A model generated the notes under the pieces. It made no database searches. It was not told the DNA's origin and saw only the letters and a program-made list of their open reading frames with translations. The translations under genes were made by a program, and so were the position numbers. Below are positions 10,592 through 20,900 of a stretch of 64,000 nucleotides of DNA, piece after piece. Every line of letters starts with the position of its first letter. Within the stretch, counting starts at the first letter, position 1. Source of the DNA: Brachycybe producta (Eukaryota; Arthropoda; Diplopoda; Playtdesmida; Andrognathidae); NCBI GenBank assembly GCA_036925085.1, contig JAUPFP010000002.1, forward strand, positions 4,654,780-4,718,779, given 5' to 3'.

Positions 10592-13500
10592 TTAATTTAA
10601 TACATTCATATTTCGAAATACAACGGTGTAAGTCAGAGCTGTTCCAAATACCTGCAAGAAAAATCATTTTATAAATTTTATTTAGTTTGATTACTTCAGA
10701 AATGCTTAGTTATGGTGACTATATTACGCCATAGCCTTCGCAAGTATAATGTTTTATTGATAAAATTATATTAAATTTGTAACTTATAAATTTGTATATA
10801 TAGTTTATACTAGAAAGCAGGTGCTTCCACTTGCCAGTATTTGTTGCTCAAAGACAAAGTCATAATGTGACTAAAATTCTCAAAGAACTTGATTGGGACT
10901 TGTTAAAAGTTTGTAGGGCTGGTTTCAACCTTAACATTCTTTTAAAAAAATGTTAGTGGAGCCTTGCCCCAGGTCGGTTGCTAGTACACTTGTGTATATC
11001 AGTATACACGTGTAGGGGTGAACATTCTAAGAAATTAGGAGATATTTGTGCGCGAACAGACTCGTTTGTATTTCTGGTCATTTGTACCTAGGGTCACTCG
11101 ACAATGGAATTTGCTTCCAGAGATTGCCGTGCATGGGGGAATGTTATGATTTGGGGGAATTTTAGGGATGTTATTAAATAAAGCATATAATTATAGACCT
11201 AATGAATAATGATGCTGCAATTGAGCTTATTACTATTCAAACTAGTGGGGTAACCAGTCAGTCATAAATGACGGGAGCAAAATTCTTTGTTTAATTTAGC
11301 TACTAAAACTATTTAACTATGACCATGTTAAAAAAAACCCCGTTCATTTAAATTTAAATAAATTCCGACGTGCTTAAACGTTTTTTTTTTGCTTGTTTTT
11401 GTCCAGCGTTATACACAGATAGACAAAGCTTAATTTATATAAAAAATGGGTGGGGGGGATTGGTATCGCAGGAAATAAATGTTTATTTCGACAATGTATT
11501 TCAATATGCTACTTTTGGACTAAATGGTTCCTCTGCCACAGGCCCTCTATGTTGCTTGCCAGAGTAATTATTCAAATTTTAATATTACTTTACCGTTAGC
11601 AAAAAGTTTTTTGTAATCGGAAAGAAGTTACCATAGGTAATGGCCACCTTATTATTGGTTATTTCTTGAAGATAAAGAACATAATCGAGTTTTTCCTAAA
11701 AACAAATAAGAAAATTTCAAATGTTTGTAAGAATTTGCATATTAGAATGTTAACTAACGTAAGGTATTAAATAAAATCTAAATAATAAATAAATACTTCG
11801 GAGTTGATGACGGAATTCTGTTGCACATTCGGAGTTTTCTGTTTAACGGCCATAGTTAGTGTTGACATGACCTGGAATTTTAAAAGAAATTTCTTAAATT
11901 TTATGATAAATTGATGATCATTAAGGCCAGTAGTTTGCATAAAATGCAAAAAAAAACATGCATAAAACAGGTCCAACCTCTTTTCGGTACATTATGATAC
12001 CATGTACATATGTGCCATAATAATCTGTAATAAATTGCACAAATTTCATATATTTTTTTTGAAAAATTTGCATAAATCAACGTAAGGTGAAAAATTGAAG
12101 AGAAATTTAAATGTTTTTGAAACTCGAAGGACAGCTCAATTACTTATGGACATTTTTATGTATAATATATTCTAGAGGTGGGACGAATCCTAAATTTTCT
12201 CGAATCCGAATCCTGAAGGGTTTTCGAATCGCGAATCACTCGAATTTTATATTACTTACTTTTTTGACTTTATGGGTTTTTTATGGTCCTTGGAAGTCTG
12301 TTGGGCCCTCCTGAGTTCATTTCAGTGCTTTTCAGGGCATCTGAAAGACTCATTTCTTGCCATTTTTTGAAAATATTCATTGGGATATTTATATAAGTTC
12401 GAAAATTCATTGCATGTGAACCAGAAGCACGGGAATAGAACTGTTGGAATCTCTAAATTCCCAGAGATGTCTGGAATGCAGGAATGTCTTCAATTCCAGT
12501 GTGCACTGCGCGCTTCAAAAGTAGTTGGAAAACGTAGTTGGAAGTGTAACCATGGTCCTTCATGAAATTTTAACTTTGAGAATTCATTGCAAGTGATTTA
12601 TGAGTTTTTATGGTCCTTGGAAGCCTGTTGAGCCCTAGTGAGATAGCAACATGAAAATATTCTGAAGGAATTGAGCTACGATTCTAGTTTCTAAAACATG
12701 TTCTAATTTCTCTAATTGTGCTTCGGAAAGACAGAATAAATCAGAGTTAAAAAAATCAGCTGTTCATAAGGTTGGGAATTTAAGAGCGAGCGGACGTTCT
12801 CACTCAATAATTGTCCGGTGAGTACCGGTTAGCGAACGAGCAAAACATTCGACCGCTCGTGTTTAGTGTGGACACGGAATGAGCAAACATCAGCGAGCAC
12901 GAGCGAATATAGGCGAGCTCGAGCAAATGATCACTTATGTAACAAGAGGCTTTTCTTGGTTTATTACGGGCACCGTAAGAACTTAAGAAAAGCTGGCTTA
13001 GAACTCAGTGATTACCTTTATTGGCCTCTTGTTGAGTCATCGGGGTCATTTCTCTTAGACACACCTAAAGCTTCTTTATGGGAAAAGAAGATAGACGAAA
13101 TGGCGAATTGATTGCAAATCACCGCAATCAAATGATGGATTACAATTAGAACAAATAGATGAATAAACGATTGGAATTGCGGTGTCCACGGACCTATAAC
13201 GTTGATGTTAACGATCGAAAGACAGACTCCGATACTTCTGATGTCTGGCACTTTATACTCTTGGGTGCAGGTATGCCTCAAAGAGCCTGAAAGAGGTATA
13301 CCTGCACCCAAGGTCCCAAGTGGCCGTACACCGTTTCCTTGGTGTTGATCGGCCCTTCGCCACATGGAGAAGGAGGGAGAAGTCACCAACAGGTAAAGGA
13401 AGGCATTAAGGTGGGACAGCTCAATGAACCATATGAGGAAGTATGGAGGGAGTGACAAGGAAGGGGCCCTTTCCAAGTAGAAATGATGGCCTGGGGACAC

Positions 13501-14668
13501 CCAGAAAATGGCACCGTGTCACACTTACGTTCGCTCTTGCTCGCTTTTTTGTTGAATTTCCCTCACCCTTAACCATATTATTATATCGTTATTTTTTTAA
13601 TTTTACCTTGTCGTTGAGTTTAGAACTGTAGAAAGTTATTAATATCATGACAATTAAATTTAAAACTATTACATGTAAATAAAAATATGTCGATATAATT
13701 AACGATATGTTTTGCGGATAAAACACAATGCTCCCTGTGGCGATTGTAAACTGTGCAACTATAAATGTCGAGAAGAGTTCGTTAGCTTTTTTAACCAGTA
13801 AACATAATTTGTAATGTTCAAGTTGACGTTCGCTAATGTTGTTGCAATTCGGATCAGTGTTGTCATTCAAGTAGGCATCGAAACAAGCATTGAGCAAATT
13901 GCAGATGAAAACAATTAAAAACATGTAGAAGATAACATAGGATTTACTAGTTAACACGCAACCAAAATTCAACAATTCATTAAATGCGTCCCAAGTTGTC
14001 ATTACGACAGAATTTTGTATGTTTTTTAATATAGTTGAGATGTACAATATTACCATTGGTACATATACCACAATTACCATTATAACTAATATTTGAACCC
14101 ATTTTCGAATGATTTTTATAAAACGACGACGTTTTTTTTCTGGACGAATATTGTCCACTGTACGAGCAATGTCAATCAGAAAATTTTGGTATTCTTTAAC
14201 ACGAAAACATGTTAGAATCAGAGTTGCAGGAAGTAGCGTGAGTGAGGCATGTTGTATAATCGAAGTACATATTTCGCGAATATTTTCAGTAGATATTCCT
14301 AGCTCTGACATTTTGATTATTCGGACAAAGCATGTTATTATTCCCGGTGTTAAAAATGGCATTAGTCGCCAGTATTTCAAAGAATTTTTCACAGTATTAT
14401 TTCTTTCTTGAATAAGAATGCCAAAAAAATGAAATACTGCAACTAATACGTTAAGCCCCACACGATGAAACAATCCATCATTTTGAATTTGGTTTGTCTC
14501 TCTGTCTTCTTCTTCTTCTTCTTCTTCGGTTTTGAACTTTTCAGAATTCTCGTATTTTTCGTAGGGAAGAAATGGTTTTTCCAATAATGTTTTTTTTCTC
14601 TGTCGATTCTTCATTGTTGTTCGTGTTTTGTTGGCTGGTTGTTTCTTGCTGTTGTTAGTCTTTTGCAT
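10592..14668 (-). CDS. Gustatory-receptor-like 7TM protein, Gr3 (complete)
   Basis: Four exons: 14668-13607, 11871-11797, 11695-11594 and 10651-10592, all phase 0, giving 432 residues. It differs from its neighbours in a long charged N-terminus with a run of seven glutamates (a GAA/CTT microsatellite in the coding sequence). The shared core is present: KKRRRF basic loop, ERQLEHYKLCLLVKKAN, GSIVFYPQ, then SKLNDK at the donor. Exon 3 encodes ITYGNFFPITKNFLLT and exon 4 VFGTALTYTVVFRN, so TM7 and the TY signature are complete. Intron 1 (1.7 kb) has been invaded by repeats at 12174-12262 and 12770-13572. The N-terminal Met is the first in frame. A downstream start (MKNRQRKK) would trim only the charged tail. 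Confidence 0.85.
11040..11160 (+). pseudogene. LINE ORF2 C-terminal fragment
   Basis: Reads VREQTRLYFWSFVPRV then TRQWNLLPEIAVH, the tail typical of LINE reverse transcriptases (FxPRxxRxWNxLPxxI). A second, more decayed copy is at 33240-33380. Both are followed some way downstream by a shared segment (about 11500-11570 and 33460-33550). Confidence 0.6.
11241..11392 (+). mobile_element. GGGGTAACC element, internally deleted copy
   Basis: Has the left end CTAGTGGGG...CATAAATGACGGG and the right part AAATTCCGACGTGCTT but lacks the pyrimidine-rich middle found at 1749-2181. It sits within LINE-derived sequence. Confidence 0.55.
12174..12262 (+). mobile_element. CGAATCCT hAT-like element, end fragment
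   Basis: Carries AGAGGTGGGACGAATCCT plus following CGAATCC motifs, matching one end of the elements at 25031-26552 and 30497-30889. The other end is absent. Lies in Gr3 intron 1. Confidence 0.6.
12770..13572. mobile_element. AGCGAGCAAG element, copy 1
   Basis: Left end GAATTTAAGAGCGAGCGGAC; right end, read on the minus strand, has AAGCGAGCAAGAGCGAACG. Related copies lie at 26630-26815 and 29575-29945. The middle (13000-13500) is unrelated to them and may be an insertion. It ends 34 bp from the Gr3 exon 1 donor. Confidence 0.5.
13252..13307. repeat. Hairpin-forming inverted repeat
   Basis: CTTGGGTGCAGGTATGCCTC and the near-complement GAGGTATACCTGCACCCAAG are separated by about 12 nt. Function unknown. 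Confidence 0.7.
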
Positions 14669-15627
14669 GTTAACAGTTAACAGTTGACAGTTGTAGTTTT
14701 ATTTTCGGTTGAAAATTGTTACTAATTTGGTAAAATGTTGAAATTTACAACATTTATCAAATTAGGTAAGAAGTGTTCAAATGTTTTCTTTATAGGTGTT
14801 TCATTTATTCATTTCTATGGTAATAATTAGCTAAAATGTTTTGAAAATATTTTCAGTGGTAACTTTGGTGGATTAAATTGTTATTTTATTTGATATTTTA
14901 CTGTAATTTCTGTTTTTTGTTTAACTTGCAATTAACCACATTATTTTGTAAGTTTAATATTGATAATGAAAAAAAAGTTACAAAGCAATTAGTTTATGAG
15001 GGGCAGACGACTGACCTAATCGGGCAATTGGGTATTTTCTCAATGAGAGCCGCTTAGTTTGAGGGCCGGCATAGGTCTAAATTGGGATTGAAAAGTGGGG
15101 TAGCAAGATTTGGGAGACCAAGAAGAAAAAAAACATGCATTTTTGGGAGGGATTGAACTGTTAGGGCACTCAAAATGCTTCAAGCTGGCCAGCATGTTCA
15201 ACAACAGATAAATTGGTGAAAAATGTGACAAAAAGAAAATGAAGTCAGTTTTATTTTGGGGCGTGCCCCTCTAATTTACGCCTATGAGGGCCAGTTTTTT
15301 ATTTTTATTTTTACTAAAGGCCCGAGCTCATGCTGAAACGCGATAAAAGTTAAAAAGTCGCAAAAGAAAATATTTAAATAAATAAATAAATAAACAAGTA
15401 GACCCTAAATATAAAAACTGCGTTCTACTAAGACATGTTTTTTTTTGTTTTTGTGACTACAGGAGTGTAATTTGTTTTATTTTGTTGAAAAGTACGTTTT
15501 TCAAGGGACCCTCCTATAACGGCGGATCCTGGACAGGTCATTCGAGGATCCTCCGTCAAAATTTGATAGATTAACATTTCGCACTTAGTAAAGGCTGCTT
15601 GCTGTATACAAAATTTCATCTCTCTAA
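14669..15627. other. Upstream region of Gr3, no gene seen
   Basis: AT-rich, with a moderately GC-richer patch at 15000-15320 that has no convincing coding signal. Confidence 0.4.
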
Positions 15628-15935
15628 TACCTTGTACACGCATGAGTTAAATGAATTCAAATTAAATGTGTTATAGGTGAATTTTACGGGATCCAGTTAA
15701 GGACATCATGAACACCAAATAAAAATTGACTTTATTATTATTATTTTAAATTGAAATACTAAATCAATATTTTGTCAATAGTTTATATAATTATATTTGA
15801 GTATTAACTCAATATTTTGAGATTATTAACTGAATAAATTGAATTGGAAATATTGTTTGTTTGCCCTTCACAGAGGGCTCTGTAGAACACATTTATTATT
15901 TAAATGCAATTAATTTATGAGGTGTGTACTACGTA
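15628..15935 (-). mobile_element. TACCTAGTACACACC MITE, copy 2 (inverted)
   Basis: Begins TACCTTGTACACGCATGAG and ends near GGTGTGTACTACGTA. The interior matches the family in reverse orientation (complement of TCTACAGAGCCCTCTGTGAA). Confidence 0.65.
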
Positions 15936-16154
15936 CATAAGGTTATATATGGAGAAAATAAACTAAAAACTTTTGCTTAAAAGAAGAAATTATCAAAACG
16001 TAAATTGGCAAGAAAAAAATGTATAGGAAGCAAAATAAAAGAAAACAATAAAATATTTGATAAAGAAAAATAATTACGCTCATTTTTAGCAAACGGTTTT
16101 TAAAAAAAAAAAAGGTTTTGCTTGCTATATATAGTTTACTGAAAGTCAGTGTAA

Positions 16155-17543
16155 TACCTAGTACACACCCTGATAATTTAAATGCATTTAAATGTGTTCT
16201 ACAGAGCCCTGTGAAGGACATTCAAACAATATGTCGAATTCAATTTATTCAGTTAATAATCTCAAAATATTAATTTAATACTTAAGAGGGTTACAAAGTA
16301 GATTAATTCCTAAACATATTCATAGATGGTGCTCGCATCGTTGGTTATTATGTATATAGGACATATGGTAATTTTTTTGCTATGTATTAGAGGCTACAAC
16401 GGACAAATTTTTTCCGCCATCTTGGATGTCCGTTAGCGTGATTTAAGTCACCAACGTATTTTATTTGCTGTTTTCTAGCAAATTTTTTTAAATTTTGAAA
16501 AAAATAAATATAAAAATAAAAGATTTAGCGAAATTTCGTAATAAAATAACAATTTTAGTTAGGGAAGACACTATAAAACAAAAACGTAAACGAAATCATT
16601 CACCTTATATACGGCGATTTGTGTGGTCATTTTTGACTGAAAAATCGCTGCTAAAGGTAGATTTTTTTAAATTTTATTGTTCTTTGCACTTAAAATTCTT
16701 ACCTTAATCGGAAATCTTCCATGTAGGGTTGGTTATTCTTTTTAAAACGACGTCGTTTTCCATCGAAGCGGTGGAAAAATGGCGTCGTTTTCAACTTTCT
16801 CAAACGGCGTTAAACCGCTTCTGCGCATGCGCGCTCATTTCGATTCAAACGAAATTCAAATACGTACTCTCTAACCAGGCCTTGACTGAATCAGATTCTT
16901 ATTGATTGAGTTTTACTTCAATATAAAAATAAACGTAAGCAATTAGGTAATGAAATTTGATTGTTCTTATAGAAAACAAATAAATCTACCACCACATTTT
17001 TTTATTTTACTATTATCTCCTTTGCAAAAATAAGATAATGGATACCAAATATGTAGCTTTTTTTCTTCTATGAGATTTTGCATAGGGAAAAAAAACACCT
17101 TTTTAAATACTTAATTAAAAATATTTAAAGGGAGATTTAAAGTCTGAAAAATCATTAATCTGTTCCATTAAACAATCTAATATTTATTACAGTTTTAATC
17201 ACATTTTAAAAACTTATATGTCTCCAGATAATGGCTACCAAACCTAACTGTATGTTTGAAATTTAAATTAGCATTATGTCTATGCTAATTCAATACAAGT
17301 GGCGCCTCTGATGTCAGACACTGCAATCAATGTCGTCTGTCAAAAGAAAACGTCCGTGACGCTTCTGTAACCCTCTTAAATATAATAATATAAACTATTG
17401 ACAAAATATTGATTTAGTATTTCAATTTAAAATATTAATAATAAAGTCAATTTTTAATTGGTTCATGTGTCCTTAACTGGATTGCGTATAATTCACCTAA
17501 ATACATTTAAATTGAATTCATTTAACTCATTTGTGTAGAAGGT
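16155..17543 (+). mobile_element. TACCTAGTACACACC MITE, copy 3, split by an insertion
   Basis: The left part (16155-16285) and right part (17376-17543) together make one ordinary family member. They are separated by the TTAA-flanked element at 16286-17375. Confidence 0.75.
16286..17375. mobile_element. TTAA-target (piggyBac-type) non-autonomous element
   Basis: 1,090 bp flanked by TTAA on both sides (16282-16285 and 17376-17379), with inverted ends GAGGGTTACA and TGTAACCCTC. Removing it and one TTAA restores the MITE sequence ACTTAAATATA seen in other copies. TTAA duplication is the hallmark of piggyBac. No transposase-length frame is present. Confidence 0.8.
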
Positions 17544-17959
17544 ATTAAATTTTATTGTGGGTAAAAATCAAAATAGAATTAAGTGAAATTAGCCATTTTT
17601 GGAATTCTTAGAGCTGAACAAATAAAATACAATTTTTCTCTCAGTTTGCCTCTGAATTATTATTTTTTAAAGTTACAAATGGGTTTATTGTTTATTACGG
17701 TAATTAATTTTGTGCTTGGGACTTGGGTATACTGCTTCTCAATAACTCTCTAATGTGGCTGACCGGCAATATTTGTTACAATGTTCTAAGGACCATTTTC
17801 TAGTGTAATTTGGGTGAAAATTTTGTTCTAATATTGGAACTGATAAAATAACACCAAATAATTATGATACAAAGTTAAGTTGTGCTTGCTTTTGCTCTGA
17901 ACGTCATATAACAATTTATGTGCATAATTGCTAAACTGTTAAAAAGTTGCAATTAAGTG

Positions 17960-17965
17960 TTTATT
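17960..17965 (-). terminator. Poly(A) signal of Gr4
   Basis: AATAAA on the minus strand, 27 bp after the Gr4 stop codon. Confidence 0.5.
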
Positions 17966-17992
17966 TGCATAAAGCAACTATTATTTTCATTG

Positions 17993-20900
17993 TTATTTTT
18001 GGTTATTCAAATTTTGAAAGACAATGCCATATGTTAGAGCTGTTCCAAATACCTGCAAGAAAACAAAAATACCCGAATGATTTATTGAATTATTTAGTTT
18101 TTCAAAATGTCTTAGCATATATGCTTTTTTGTTAATGGAAACATGTTATCAGGGGTGTAGCTAGGGACCTGCAGCCCCCGCTACTGGGTGGGGGAGGGGT
18201 GGCGCACGTGGTTTGGAGGGCGCATTTTGGGAGTGCAAAGGGGCAGCAATGTTTTAAGCAGCAAAGGGGGGGGGGCGCAACCAAGTCATAGCTACACCAC
18301 TGAACTGGAAGAGAATTGCATGGTCTAATAAATTAATAACATTTGGGAAAAAAGACCAAAAATATGCATCAGTTCAATACAATAATTTTTTTGAAGATCT
18401 TTGAAAGCCATTTTTTACCTTTATGGGGTGAATTTCTAGTTATTAAGCCATTAAGAAGGACAATGTTATCATCAGTCAGCAAAGTAGAAATCGGGACAAA
18501 CAGAAGTTGGCTCCGCCCTTTTTATGACGAACGCAACTTCTAATTGGTTGGTTATGTAGTCTGACGTCACATGCTCCGCCCTTTTCAACGTCGAACCACA
18601 CAACTTCTAATTGGTTGGTTATGTAGTCTGACGTCACATGCTCCGCCCTTTTCAACGTCGAACCCCACAACAAACCAATTAGAAGTTGCCAGTCGTCATA
18701 AAAAGGGCGGAGCCAACTTCTGTTTGTCCCGATTTCTAATTGCCTGTTCCGAAAAGGGCAAGGCTTTGGTCATTTTTTTTTCTTTCTGTAATGCAAATTT
18801 ATCAGTGGATCGATAGAATATTTGAATGCACTTTGAAATACGTTTCAAAAATAACGGTGCGCGAAACGAATCAATTTTAAACGAAAACTGAACACACCAT
18901 GGTAGATGGCTATACCAGCTATACCTGATCTCAGTCATGTCGGGATAGCCTCTTGATAATAACAAAAAAAAAATTTTTCATCTAAGAAAATGAAATTTTC
19001 AGATGTCTTGCATTCATAATTAAAATCTTAACACATGTAAAAGTTTGAAAATCGTAGAGAAAAACAAGGGATTCAAGGAACCCTATAGACCTCCATTGCT
19101 TTAATATATGCTTTCATATATCAAATAACCAACTTTTTTTCATTGTGCGCATGTGTACGCACATGTACACACGTGTGCGCATGTGTACGCACATGTACAC
19201 ACGTGTGCGCATGTGTACGCACATGTACACACGTGTGCGCATGTGTACGCACATGTACACACGTGTGCGCATGTGTACGCACATGTACACACGTGTGCGC
19301 ATGTGTACGCACATGTACACACGTGTGCGCATGTGTACGCACATGTACACACGCGTGCGCATGTGTACGCACATGTACACACGCGTGCGCATGTGTATGC
19401 ACATGTACACACGCGTGCGCATGTGTACGCACATGTACACACGCGTGCGCATGTGTACGCACATGTACACACGCGTGCGCATGTGTACGCACATGTACAC
19501 ACGCGTGCGCATGTGTATGCACATGTACACACGCGTGCGCATGTGTACGCACATGTACACACGCGTGCGCATGTGTACGCACATGTACACACGCGTGCGC
19601 ATGTGTACGCACATGTACACACGCGTGCGCATGTGTACGCACATGTACACACGTGTGCGCATGTGTACGCACATGTACACACGTGTGCGCATGTGTACGC
19701 ACATGTACACACGTGTGCGCATGTGTACGCACATGTACACACGTGTGCGCATGTGTACGCACATGTACACACGTGTGTGCATGTGTACACACATGTACAC
19801 ACGTGTGCGCATGTGTACGCACATGTACACACGTGTGCGCATGTGTACGCACATGTACACACGTGTGCGCATGTGTACGCACATGTACACACGTGTGCGC
19901 ATGTGTACGCACATGTACACACTGGTGCGCATATGTATATAGATAATCACACATGTATGTACTCATGTACATGACATAGTTACATGTGATGCGCATGCGT
20001 CATTCATTTGTAATAATATGGGTTTAAAATGAAAATACGTCACATGTATTCTAATATACAAAAATAATAACAGAACATAAAAAGGAACACCCCTCCTAAA
20101 TATTAGAAAAGTCCCCCCTTTCGAATGCTACAACTGGAAAGAGGAAGAATCTCGATTTTTTGAAAAAAAAATTACGTTTTTAAAAAATCGAAATTTTATA
20201 TATCGAATCGCTCTAATCGTCATCGTCAGAATGTTTACATCATTTTAAGTCTGATGACATTTTATTGTAGGTGGCCCCGTTTTCGAGTTGTTCGACCCAC
20301 TAAAAATTATGACCAAAAACTCAAAATTTGTTTCTAAAAAATTCATAAAAAAATAACCCCTGGGTAAAATTTTCTAATTTTTTGTCAGGAGCTTCATATT
20401 GACCCACGGAATCAAATAAAAAATACTGCATGTCTTTATCTCATTCCGTTCTTGAGTTGTTCGAGGAACTAAATCGGGTTCCGGACACACACACACACAG
20501 ACATCCTTTTTTTCCCCTTTTCTTGCATGATCCTATATACCTCCATTGCTCTTTAGAGCAATGGAGGTCAAAAATAGAAAATAATAAAAGCGGTATAATT
20601 ATGTGATAAAAAATGAATAATAGAAGAAATGTTTTTAAAAAAAATCTAAGCTTGTTATGCTCTCTGGAAAAGAAAAAAAAGTTGACACAAACATTGCAAA
20701 GAAAGATGAAACAATAAAAAAATGAAATTTTTGCAATAAAACTAATGCTTTCCTAAAAACATTTTAAATAATTACCGTTAGCAAAAGATTCTTCGTAATA
20801 GGAAAGAAGTTTCCATATGTGATGGCCGCTTTATTGTTAGACAATTCCTGGAGGTAAAGAACATAATCGAGTTTTTCCTGAAAGTAATTGAGAAACAAAC

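Noticed and set aside
13018..13500. 160-residue open frame on the minus strand
   Set aside because: Contains the hairpin and transposon-like ends, has no family resemblance, and is overlapped by an open frame on the other strand.
19114..19996. Possible CRISPR-like array or repeat protein gene
   Set aside because: Units are directly contiguous with no unique spacers, the genome is eukaryotic, and all six frames are open.
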